DNA of 15,896 nt from JBOHNM01 sp050730675 (GTDB taxonomy: Bacteria > Planctomycetota > Phycisphaerae > Phycisphaerales > UBA1924), in the NCBI GenBank assembly GCA_050730675.1, contig JBOHNM010000097.1:1-15896 (forward strand). The letters are read 5' to 3'. Shown here piece by piece: positions 1-5,937 of the stretch (position 1 is the stretch's first letter; every line of letters begins with the position of its first letter). A program made the position numbers and the translations under genes. The notes under the pieces were generated by a model, which saw only the letters and a program-made list of their open reading frames with translations, was not told the DNA's origin and did not search any database.

Positions 1-984
1 GAGCATGTCTGCGCGGGCAGGGGCGTGTTCCCGGGCGACGGCGGCGAGACGGGCGGCCTCGTCCATTTCGACTTTCTTACGAGCGAGGACGACAGCTCCG
101 AGCATGGCCATGAGCAGGATGACACCGGCGACTTCGATGGAAAGCGGATGACCCTCGATCAGGGTCATGGCGACGCCTTCGATGTTGCTGAGCTGCATCG
201 TCTCGGGCCACTGCGAACGCGGGATGACACGCTCGATCTGCTGCTTGTCGCGGACAACGATCGTGCCGAGCGTCCAGTCGATCGCGGGCTCGCGCTTGCC
301 GAACATGTCGCGGAAGACGATGGACTCTGAGCCGCGCATGATCGGCTCGCCGTCGGAACCCTTGGCGGCCTTGAGGATCTCCTCGACGCGGGCCGGCATG
401 ACAGCCAACTCGTGGCTATCGAACGCCAGCGAGGGATTGGCCTTGAGCGAAACCGCTCCGCCAGAAAGGATGCCCGCCAAAGCTCCCAGGAGCAAGAAGC
501 CGGCGATCGTGGCGATCACCGGCTCGCGGGCGACCCGGTCGTACTCGGTGAGCGCCTCGACGGCCTCTTCGCTCGGTCCTTCGGTCGCGAGCATGATGAC
601 GAAGAGGTAGGTGATGAGGATCGCGCCGGCGTAGACGATGACGAGCGCGAAGGTCATGAACTCGGCGGAGAGGATCAGGTACAGACCGCACGAGGCCAAG
701 ATGGTCATGATGAAGTAGAGGGCGGAGTAGATGGGGCGCGGGTGGGTGATGACCCGCAGGGCGCTGCCGAGCGCCAGTACTGAGAAAATGTAGAAGTTAT
801 AGTTCGGTATTTGACCGGGATATTTCAGGCCGAGCACAAGCATTAACAGACCGAATGCCGCGGCGGCGACCACGGCACCGACAATGAACGGGCTGAACTT
901 GGGTTTGGGGAGCGCGGCCAGCACTCCGAGCGCACCCACGGCGCACGCTCCGTAAAGAACCAGCGGGCTGACCGCGGCGTCCAT
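1..984 (-). CDS. nuoJ: NADH-quinone oxidoreductase subunit J (NuoJ), 3' end outside the window
   Basis: Membrane-arm subunit of respiratory complex I, which couples NADH oxidation by quinone to ion pumping. The frame is open from the ATG at 984 to the left edge (328 codons, no stop). The NuoJ core is clear: residues 84-106 (PIYSALYFIMTILAS) and the hallmark helix at 109-133 with VIVYAGAILITYLFVIML. A last helix lies at about 285-303, after IEGVAMTLIEGHPLSIEVAG. Two extra hydrophobic segments precede the core (about 8-25 and 33-55), and about 105 mostly hydrophilic residues (178-283) sit between the last two helices, so it is much longer than the roughly 180-aa E. coli protein. A GGAG stands 9 nt before the ATG. 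The upstream neighbour is the divergent pgsA, not nuoI, so this is the first gene of its transcript; nuoK and later subunits would be expected beyond the edge. Identity is confident; the role of the insert is unknown. Confidence 0.9.
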   Translation of the reverse strand, partial: MDAAVSPLVLYGACAVGALGVLAALPKPKFSPFIVGAVVAAAAFGLLMLVLGLKYPGQIPNYNFYIFSVLALGSALRVITHPRPIYSALYFIMTILASCGLYLILSAEFMTFALVIVYAGAILITYLFVIMLATEGPSEEAVEALTEYDRVAREPVIATIAGFLLLGALAGILSGGAVSLKANPSLAFDSHELAVMPARVEEILKAAKGSDGEPIMRGSESIVFRDMFGKREPAIDWTLGTIVVRDKQQIERVIPRSQWPETMQLSNIEGVAMTLIEGHPLSIEVAGVILLMAMLGAVVLARKKVEMDEAARLAAVAREHAPARADML

Positions 985-1225
985 CGCTGACCGCTCCAAA
1001 CCCCTCGCGCGTCGGCGGTCGCCGGGCGGAGAGGCGGAGAGGATACGGCATGGTCCGGGGATGTTCAACGCGCCCGAGCGCGTGGGTTAGGGACCTGTCG
1101 GTCGGGCGGGATGATGACCTGACGGCGGGCTCCCGGCACGGTGGTAGGATCGTGGGTTGACTCTGCTCGACCACCCCAGCGCGGCGCGGACACTCGGCGG
1201 CGTTCAGCCCGCACCGACCGCCCTT

Positions 1226-1927
1226 ATGCGCACGCTTCCCAACTGGCTGACCGCATCACGGGTGGTGATGGCGGCCGTCTTCTTTGCGGTGCTGACGTGG
1301 TGGCGGTGGGAGGATTCCGCAGCCAGCCACGGGCGGACGGACTGGCTGCTGCTGTTCTCAGCGGCGCTGTTCATCATCGGCGGACTCACCGACGTGGTGG
1401 ATGGCTTCCTGGCGCGGCGCTGGCACGTCGAAAGCGCTTTCGGACGGATCATGGACCCGTTCGCGGACAAGATCCTGGTCATCGGCGCGTTCGTGTTCCT
1501 GGCCGGCCCCGACTTCTGGCACGAATTTGAGAACAAGCAGAAGATCGTGATGAGCGGGCACGGCGTACAGCTCTCTGGTCTCTATCCGTGGATGGTCGTG
1601 GTTATTCTCGGCCGCGAGCTGCTGGTCACCTCTATCCGTGGCGTGCTGGAGGGTCAGGGCGTCAAGTTCCCCGCCGACGTGTGGGGGAAAGTCAAGATGT
1701 TCCTGCAGTCGGTGGTGCCGCCGACGGTGCTGATCGCCACCGCGACCACCAACGTGCTGCCGCACGAGTCGGGGTCGTACTGGAGCAACTCCTGGGGGCG
1801 GATCGCGATCGATGTCACGGTGTGGACGATGATCGTGGCGACGGTGCTCAGTGGCGTGCCGTACGTGGTGCGGTGCGTCGGCCTACTGGCGGAGTGGAAC
1901 CGCAACCGCCGCGAGGCGCAGGCGTGA
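1226..1927 (+). CDS. pgsA: CDP-diacylglycerol--glycerol-3-phosphate 3-phosphatidyltransferase (PgsA)
   Basis: Integral membrane enzyme that joins CDP-diacylglycerol and glycerol 3-phosphate to make phosphatidylglycerophosphate, the committed step to phosphatidylglycerol and cardiolipin. The complete CDP-alcohol phosphatidyltransferase signature D-x2-D-G-x2-A-R-x8-G-x3-D-x3-D is present at residues 56-81 (D56, D59, G60, A63, R64, G73, D77, D81). The N-terminus MRTLPNWLTASRV matches the family pattern, which is why I chose the ATG at 1226 (233 aa). An alternative TTG at 1157 has a better AGGA at 7-nt spacing and would add 23 residues. Hydrophobic segments follow at about 41-54, 83-93, 121-136, 160-175 and near the C-terminus. 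The TGA stop overlaps the GTG start of pgpA by 4 bases, so the two should be translationally coupled. Confidence 0.93.
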   Translation: MRTLPNWLTASRVVMAAVFFAVLTWWRWEDSAASHGRTDWLLLFSAALFIIGGLTDVVDGFLARRWHVESAFGRIMDPFADKILVIGAFVFLAGPDFWHEFENKQKIVMSGHGVQLSGLYPWMVVVILGRELLVTSIRGVLEGQGVKFPADVWGKVKMFLQSVVPPTVLIATATTNVLPHESGSYWSNSWGRIAIDVTVWTMIVATVLSGVPYVVRCVGLLAEWNRNRREAQA

Positions 1928-2454
1928 GCCGGTTCGCTGCACGCACACTCTGGATCACCACTTTCGGCCTGGGCCATTTGCGGCCGGCGCCCGGGACGTG
2001 GGGCTCGCTTCCGCCGTGCGTGGCCGCGGCCGTGCTGGCCCATTTTCATGCCATCCCCGGGACGGAGCTGAGTTGGTTGTGGTACGTGGTGATGGCCATC
2101 CTGCTGTACACATTCAGTATGGCGTGTATTTTCCAGGGCCCTGCGGCGGAGACCGCCTTCGGCCGCAAGGACCCGAGCCAAGCCGTCGCCGACGAGACCG
2201 CGGGCATGGCGCTGGTGCTGCTGACGATGCCCAACGGCGCGTGCGCGACATTCTGGGGCATGGTCGTGTGGGTCGGCGCGGCGTTCGTCCTCTTCCGCAT
2301 CATGGACATCATCAAGCCGCCGCCGGCTCGCGGGCTGCAAAGGCTCAAATCAGGCTGGGGGATTCTGATCGACGACTTGCTCGCCGCGGCGTATGCGATC
2401 GGTGTGTTGTGGCTTGTGTGGGTACTGAGCGGGCGCTGGGGCTGGCGGGCGTAG
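1924..2454 (+). CDS. pgpA: Phosphatidylglycerophosphatase A (PgpA)
   Basis: Membrane phosphatase that removes the terminal phosphate from the PgsA product to give phosphatidylglycerol. The 176-aa product has all PgpA landmarks: GLGHLRPAPGTWGS at 15-28, VADETAG at 88-94 with the acidic pair D90-E91, and FVLFRIMDIIKPPPARGL at 121-138. The segment GWGILIDDLLAA at 144-155 contains the catalytic-type D150-D151 pair. Hydrophobic segments lie at about 52-68, 105-125 and 153-170. It starts at GTG inside the pgsA stop (GTGA overlap), which fixes the start and implies one transcript. Length is normal for the family, and it is followed by a convergent small gene at 2543. Confidence 0.93.
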   Translation: MSRFAARTLWITTFGLGHLRPAPGTWGSLPPCVAAAVLAHFHAIPGTELSWLWYVVMAILLYTFSMACIFQGPAAETAFGRKDPSQAVADETAGMALVLLTMPNGACATFWGMVVWVGAAFVLFRIMDIIKPPPARGLQRLKSGWGILIDDLLAAAYAIGVLWLVWVLSGRWGWRA

Positions 2455-2477
2455 TAGGGCTTGGATCGCTCAACCCA

Positions 2478-2492
2478 GCAACGGGGCGTTGC
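2478..2492. terminator. Small hairpin between convergent genes, possible terminator
   Basis: Perfect 6-bp stem (GCAACG / CGTTGC) with a GGG loop in the 88-bp gap between pgpA and the convergent 2543 gene. There is no T-tract on either side, so a role as a bidirectional terminator is only a guess from its position. Confidence 0.25.
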
Positions 2493-2542
2493 CATCACGT
2501 TCGACCGCGGCCGACTTCAGCGACGGCATCCGCTGCCCAGAT

Positions 2543-2776
2543 TCATGCCGACTGGCTCTTCTTCTGATCCACGATGGTGACTTCCACCGCGGGCACAGTT
2601 GCCTCACCAAGGGCTTTCGCCAGCCGCTTGGTGCCGGAACGGTGGGGATCGACCCGCAGCGCGGCGGCGGCGGCCTGGGCAAGGGCAAGCCGCGCGGCGT
2701 CGAGACGAGCAGCTTCGAGGCGGGCTTCGACCAAGCGCTCGGAGTATTCAGGATTATCGATGGATGGTTCTGTCAT
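2543..2776 (-). CDS. Small Ala-rich helical protein, function unknown
   Basis: Product of 77 aa starting MTEPSIDNPEYSERLVEARL. Residues 12-42 are Ala/Leu/Arg/Glu-rich with heptad-like spacing, compatible with one long amphipathic or coiled-coil helix. The C-terminal third (VPAVEVTIVDQKKSQSA) looks beta-prone and then charged. There is no signal peptide or membrane segment. I chose the ATG at 2776 because an AAGGA lies about 10 nt upstream; the same frame stays open further upstream, but that part overlaps the DUF3185 gene and reads as Arg-rich shadow. It is the last gene of the minus-strand run of small genes. I do not recognise a family. Confidence 0.55.
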   Translation of the reverse strand: MTEPSIDNPEYSERLVEARLEAARLDAARLALAQAAAAALRVDPHRSGTKRLAKALGEATVPAVEVTIVDQKKSQSA

Positions 2777-2880
2777 ACGTGAAGCGTCCTTATCTGGGCA
2801 TTCCCGGGCGAATTGGTCATCATGACCAGCGCCGCAGCCTGGTCGAGTGAGCGGCGTTCCCTCTTCGGCAGCCTTATGGT

Positions 2881-3099
2881 CTAGGCTCGCGCCGCGCGCG
2901 ATGGCAGCAGCGCCGCTGTCGCGCCCGCGATGATGACCGCGACGCCGCCGAGGGTCAGTCAGATGGCGCGGTCGGCGGCGGAACCGGTAAAGAACTTGGA
3001 AAACTGCGACGCGAACGAATCGGCGGCGCGGATGCCCATCACCAGCAGCACGATGCCGCCCACGACCAGAATGACCCCGATCAGACGTTGAGGTTGCAT
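2881..3099 (-). pseudogene. DUF3185 small membrane protein interrupted by an in-frame TGA
   Basis: From the ATG at 3099 the frame reads MQPQRLIGVILVVGGIVLLVM, then GIRAADSFASQFSKFFTG, then SAADRAI, and meets TGA at 2959-2961 after 46 aa. Read past that stop, the frame gives LTLGGVAVIIAGATAALLPS and ends at TAG (2881-2883), 72 codons in all. The whole looks like a DUF3185 protein: a first membrane helix, the SFAS..SKFFTG motif, then a second helix. In that family the stop position normally holds Trp (pattern D-K-x-I-W-L-L-x-G-G), so one G-to-A change of TGG explains the break. Either the gene is inactivated, a one-helix product is made, or the base is a sequence error. An AAAGGG precedes the ATG. 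The neighbour upstream is the DUF3309 gene, 65 bp away. Confidence 0.72.
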
Positions 3100-3164
3100 A
3101 AGCGCCCTTTCGTCGTGCCGTGTCCCGCAAGACGGCGACGGTGCTTCTCGATGTCTGCGGTGAA

Positions 3165-3383
3165 TTACCGCAGGTAGCCCATGAGCAAAAGGATCATCAC
3201 CACGACCAGCAGCAGGCCGAGCACGCCGCCCGGCCCGTAGCCCCACTTGCGGCTGTGAGGAAAGACCGGCAGAGCGCCGACCAGCATGAGGATGAGGACG
3301 AAGATGATGATGGCGCCGAAGATGCCGCCACCCCATTTCCATGCCGTGAACCCGGCGATTCCTGTCTTGAGCAATCCGTTCAT
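3165..3383 (-). CDS. DUF3309 family small membrane protein
   Basis: Product of 72 aa with two membrane helices. The C-terminal two thirds has the DUF3309 pattern: a hydrophobic stretch, then LVGALPVFPHSRKWGYGPGG, then a second hydrophobic stretch ending in MGYLR. The family is widespread in bacteria as very short membrane proteins of unknown function, often next to other small stress-related envelope genes; that association is general knowledge, not proved here. The ATG at 3383 is supported by a GGAG 6-7 nt upstream and by the family's length; the longer frame reading from 3440 runs into the lipoprotein gene. It lies 37 bp after the lipoprotein gene in the same direction, so co-transcription is likely. 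Confidence 0.8.
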   Translation of the reverse strand: MNGLLKTGIAGFTAWKWGGGIFGAIIIFVLILMLVGALPVFPHSRKWGYGPGGVLGLLLVVVMILLLMGYLR

Positions 3384-3420
3384 GTGAGACTCCGTCTTGG
3401 GCGACCGGCTGCATTTCAGT

Positions 3421-3876
3421 TCAGTCGCGCCATTTTTCAATGACCACGCTGTTGTTCAGACGCACGAACGTCGTTGATTGCTGGAGCTTCGGTTCGTCCT
3501 TGGCACCGCCGCCGAATACCGAGAACACCGAGCCCTGGGCTTCCAACGGGCGGTACGACCACTTCCAGATCTCGCTGCCGTCGCCGAGCACGGCCCTGCT
3601 CGTCGGCTCACCGAAGACCGCGACCAGCCAATCCGAACGCGTCTCACCGACCTTGACGTGCTCGAGGAGCTTCTCGGAAACAAACGTGCCCTCGTACTTG
3701 ACCGTCGGACCCTGCATCTGCATCTGGATCTGGATGGGGCCCTCGAGCTTGAACGCGCCGTTCAAGTCCCCCTTCATCTCGCCCTTCATCGTTCCGTCCA
3801 TGGTCATTTTGGTTTCGCCGCAGGCGCCCACAACCAGCGCCGTCGCGACGATCGCTCCGAGCCAAGCGCCCTTCAT
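3421..3876 (-). CDS. BamE/SmpA-like lipoprotein
   Basis: Product of 151 aa. The start MKGAWLGAIVATALVVGAC is a type II signal peptide with lipobox V-G-A-C, lipidated Cys at residue 19. Residues 22-66 are rich in Lys/Met/Gln and alternating polar-hydrophobic residues, likely beta strands. From about 68 to 151 the pattern follows the SmpA/OmlA (BamE) fold: VKVGETRSDWLVAVFGEP, then EIWKWSY, then a final strand pair with TTFVRLNNSVVIEKW. BamE is an outer-membrane assembly lipoprotein, but many BamE-fold lipoproteins have other roles, so I claim only the fold. I chose the ATG at 3876 (AAGGG upstream, signal peptide right at the start) over one at 3960, which adds 28 charged residues in front of the signal peptide. 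It appears to head a minus-strand operon with the small membrane genes downstream. Confidence 0.78.
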   Translation of the reverse strand: MKGAWLGAIVATALVVGACGETKMTMDGTMKGEMKGDLNGAFKLEGPIQIQMQMQGPTVKYEGTFVSEKLLEHVKVGETRSDWLVAVFGEPTSRAVLGDGSEIWKWSYRPLEAQGSVFSVFGGGAKDEPKLQQSTTFVRLNNSVVIEKWRD

Positions 3877-4085
3877 CAACCACGCCCTTGGGTGTGAGTG
3901 ACACCGCTGAGACCGCGCCGAGACCGGTTTGAGCGCTTGGTGAGTTGTCATCGAGAGCACCTGAAGCTGGGCAACACCGACAACTGTCGGCGGGCCGATT
4001 CGAAATCCCGTTCAGCACAAGCGTGCGTCTGGGATATTGGAGGCCGACTCGTGGACGCCATCGTCGCAGCGCTCAGCCGTACACA

Positions 4086-4379
4086 TCATCGGTGCGTCGG
4101 AAGCCGGTGTCTATGCGGAAACTTCCCCCATCCCGGCAGCGAGCGGATGTTCGCGGAGTGCGAAGCGACGAGCATCGGCGTCACTGGTGCGTCCAAGGCA
4201 TGCGCATCGCTCCGCGCGAGGTCAACGATCCGGCCGAGCTGACGATCGACGGCGGCCCAATCAAGATCCTGCCCCCCGCCGTAGCGCCCCCACAACTCCT
4301 GCGCGATGGCTTCCACCAGTCGATGGGTCTCATCGATCTCGCGGGCACGGTCCTGGGCGAGGCGTTCAGAGAGCTGCAT
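4086..4379 (-). CDS. Small helical protein, function unknown
   Basis: Product of 97 aa from an ATG with AGGA 7 nt upstream. Residues 1-32 (MQLSERLAQDRAREIDETHR onward) and 40-66 look helical and charged, with LVEAIAQELW and VDRQLGRIVDLARSDAHAL. The last 25 residues turn basic and His/Arg/Pro-rich (GKFPHRHRLPTHR), and this tail is encoded by one copy of the 30-bp repeated element, so the gene's natural end may have been extended by it. No membrane segment or signal peptide. I do not recognise the family. It is divergent from the PAS gene and lies 209 bp before the lipoprotein gene in the same direction. Confidence 0.55.
   Translation of the reverse strand: MQLSERLAQDRAREIDETHRLVEAIAQELWGRYGGGQDLDWAAVDRQLGRIVDLARSDAHALDAPVTPMLVASHSANIRSLPGWGKFPHRHRLPTHR
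4103..4132 (-). repeat. 30-bp promoter-like element, copy A
   Basis: This 30-bp stretch matches 4462-4491 at 26 of 30 positions, same orientation. On the minus strand it reads GGGGGAAGTTTCCGC-ATAG then ACCGGC. It contains the interrupted palindrome GGAA-GT-TTCC. It overlaps the last codons of the 97-aa gene and lies 226 bp before the lipoprotein start, so it could be that gene's promoter or operator. Confidence 0.6.
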
Positions 4380-4461
4380 GGCCGAAGTCCTGTCGGTGTG
4401 GGTCGCTCCCGGCGGTCCGCACCGGTGCGAGAGGAGGACATCATCATCACACCCCAACGAC

Positions 4462-4491
4462 GCCGGTTGCTACGCGGAAACTTCCCCTATC
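4462..4491 (-). repeat. 30-bp promoter-like element, copy B
   Basis: Second copy of the element at 4103-4132, differing at four positions. It lies in the divergent gap between the 97-aa gene (82 bp downstream on the minus strand) and the PAS gene (57 bp downstream on the plus strand). The GTTTCCGC core followed by ACCGGC at a fixed distance looks like a two-box promoter, but which sigma factor or regulator it serves cannot be told from the sequence. Confidence 0.6.
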
Positions 4492-4548
4492 GACCCCCGT
4501 CGATGGCCCCGACAGCCCGTTGCCCGCCCGCGACCCGTACACTTATCT

Positions 4549-4860
4549 ATGCCTGTCCGCTCCCGTACCCGAAAGCCCGCCGCAGCGGCACTTTCGACAG
4601 TTCGGACGCCGGGCGGCAGCTCTGCAAGGCATCCGTTCTCCGACCCGATCATCACGATGAACTCGGGGGGGATCATCCAATCGGCGAGCGATTCGGTCGA
4701 GCAGGTCTTCGGGTGGACACCCACAGAATTATTTGGCCGCAACGTCAAGGTGCTCATCCCCGAGCCGCGGCGTTCGGACCTGGACCGCTACCGGCGCTCT
4801 GACGGCGGCACCGCCAAGCGCCGGGCCCGCCGCTTCGACGGGCAGCGCAAGGACGGCTAA
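4549..4860 (+). CDS. Truncated stand-alone PAS domain protein
   Basis: Product of 103 aa with a 34-residue basic/Ala leader, then a PAS domain: DPIITMNSGGIIQSASDSVE, QVFGWTPTELFGRNVKVLIP, and a final RRFDGQRKDG. In PAS sensors the RKDG turn is followed by two more beta strands (typically F-P-x-E-L), but here a stop follows at once, so the domain lacks its last strands and no kinase domain is attached. PAS domains sense small ligands, redox state or light and usually drive a kinase. The response regulator begins 4 bp downstream, so this may be the remnant of a PAS histidine kinase. There is no Shine-Dalgarno sequence; a TACACT 5 nt before the ATG could be a -10 box giving a leaderless message. 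Confidence 0.6.
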   Translation: MPVRSRTRKPAAAALSTVRTPGGSSARHPFSDPIITMNSGGIIQSASDSVEQVFGWTPTELFGRNVKVLIPEPRRSDLDRYRRSDGGTAKRRARRFDGQRKDG

Positions 4861-4864
4861 GCAC

Positions 4865-5707
4865 ATGACTCGCCACGCCACCAACACGATTGCTGCCGAA
4901 ACCGGACCGCTGGCTCGATTGGTCCGTCGGAGCGGGCGCAAGGTCGTCGGCCGGACGGGGGTGCTTCGTGAGCCCCGCCCGAAGGGGGGCGGAATCGTCT
5001 CGCACGCCATCCGTGCGCTCTGCGTGGACGACCACGCTGTGCTCGTTGAGGGGCTCAAGGCCCAGTTCGCGATCGATGGCGGCATCGAAATTGTCGGCCG
5101 ATTGGCGACGGCGGGAAAACTGATCGAAGAGGTCGAGCGGCTGCGTCCCGGCGTCGTTCTGCTGGACATCGAGATGCCCGGCCCCGACGCTTTCGAGATG
5201 GCCACTCGCCTGAAGCACGCCCACCCCGAAGTTCGCATCTTTGTGCTGAGCGCCCATATCCGCGACGCGTTCATCTCCGCATCGTTCTCCGCCGGCGCCT
5301 CGGCGTACTTCGCCAAGTCCGACGAACTTGAGGACATCGTCCGCGGCATCCACGAGGTGATGCAGGTGAAGTCCGGCACGTTCCTGCTCGGGCCCAAGGT
5401 CCGCGAACGGTACCGCCCGATCACGTCGGGACGGAGCCCCGGTTTCTCCACCTGCGCAGACCACAGCAACGTCTCGGTCATGCGGGCGGGCGTCCCGATG
5501 ACGCTCCTTTCCTCGCTCACCTCGCGCGAGACCGAGATCCTCCGGCTTATCGGCAAGAGCCTGTCGCGCACGCAGATCGCGACCCAACTCTTTCGCAGCG
5601 CCAAGACTATCGACGGGCACCAGGACCGCATGATGAAGATGCTCGGCATCCCGGCGCGCGCCGACCTCATGCGCTTCGCCATCCGCGAGGGTCTCGCCCA
5701 GGCCTGA
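4865..5707 (+). CDS. NarL/FixJ-family response regulator (REC + LuxR HTH)
   Basis: Two-component transcription factor, 280 aa. REC domain at about 50-175: acidic pair D55-D56 in CVDDH, phospho-acceptor D101 in LLDIEMPG, S129 in VLSAH and conserved K151 in YFAKSDE. A linker of about 40 residues follows. The LuxR-type helix-turn-helix is at 218-278 (LTSRETEILRLIGKSLSRTQ, then SAKTIDGHQDRMMKMLGI), ending FAIREGL. All key REC residues are intact, so it should be phosphorylatable. The N-terminal 47 residues are not part of REC and are Arg-rich; the ATG at 4865 is the only ATG, but a GTG at 4959 is possible. It follows the truncated PAS gene by 4 bp, and no histidine kinase is in the window, so its partner is unknown. 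The small membrane genes on either side are natural candidate targets. Confidence 0.88.
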   Translation: MTRHATNTIAAETGPLARLVRRSGRKVVGRTGVLREPRPKGGGIVSHAIRALCVDDHAVLVEGLKAQFAIDGGIEIVGRLATAGKLIEEVERLRPGVVLLDIEMPGPDAFEMATRLKHAHPEVRIFVLSAHIRDAFISASFSAGASAYFAKSDELEDIVRGIHEVMQVKSGTFLLGPKVRERYRPITSGRSPGFSTCADHSNVSVMRAGVPMTLLSSLTSRETEILRLIGKSLSRTQIATQLFRSAKTIDGHQDRMMKMLGIPARADLMRFAIREGLAQA

Positions 5708-5730
5708 TCGATCCGCTCACAACCGATCAG

Positions 5731-5751
5731 GGATGTTTCCGCCGTAGACCG
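5731..5751 (+). promoter_or_regulatory. Possible third, diverged copy of the GTTTCCGC element
   Basis: On the plus strand GATGTTTCCGCCGTAGAC resembles the minus-strand GAAGTTTCCGC-ATAGAC of the 4103-4132 element. It stands about 190 bp before the 5938 gene, just after the response regulator. The match is partial and may be chance. Confidence 0.3.
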
Positions 5752-5799
5752 CATGCCGCGCGTGCGCCATGATGATTTCATCGCGTCGCCGGCGACATG

Positions 5800-5884
5800 C
5801 TCGGGGCGAATGCGGCGACTGTTGTTCTCGATTCTCCTCAACCTCTTGCCGTATGTAGCCGCAGGTCACCATGCTCGCCCCGAG
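5800..5884. repeat. 10-bp inverted repeat in the 5938 leader region
   Basis: CTCGGGGCGA at 5800-5809 is the exact reverse complement of TCGCCCCGAG at 5875-5884. The arms are 65 bases apart in the 230-bp gap between the regulator and the 5938 gene. It could fold in a long leader RNA or mark a regulator-binding pair; no function can be assigned. Confidence 0.35.
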
Positions 5885-5937
5885 CCTCGCCGATCGTTCA
5901 TCCGATTCAACACTCCACTGAGTTCGCACAGAAATCC

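Noticed and set aside
412..783. Plus-strand open frame rich in Asp, Glu and Gly
   Set aside because: It is antisense to nuoJ, whose protein is clearly recognisable; the composition is that of a reverse-complement shadow.
797..1174. 125-codon minus-strand frame upstream of and into nuoJ
   Set aside because: Arg/Pro-rich, no recognisable motif, and it overlaps the nuoJ start in another frame.
1654..2340. 228-codon minus-strand frame
   Set aside because: Lies fully opposite pgsA and pgpA, both of which have complete family motifs.
2959..2961. TGA read as Trp (code change or selenocysteine) in the DUF3185 gene
   Set aside because: At least ten genes in the window, among them pgsA, comM, the response regulator and the oxidoreductase, end at TGA where the family ends, so TGA is a normal stop. 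No selenocysteine-type hairpin is evident and the family has Trp, not Cys.
4103..4491. Two repeat copies as a CRISPR array or transposon ends
   Set aside because: Only two copies, 359 bp apart, same orientation, with an ordinary gene between them and no transposase or cas gene.
3945..4802. 285-codon plus-strand frame across the 4 kb region
   Set aside because: Low-complexity Arg/Pro/Ser composition, overlaps the PAS gene in the wrong frame and the 97-aa gene on the other strand.
4729..5841. 370-codon minus-strand frame
   Set aside because: Antisense to the response regulator, whose REC and HTH motifs are intact.
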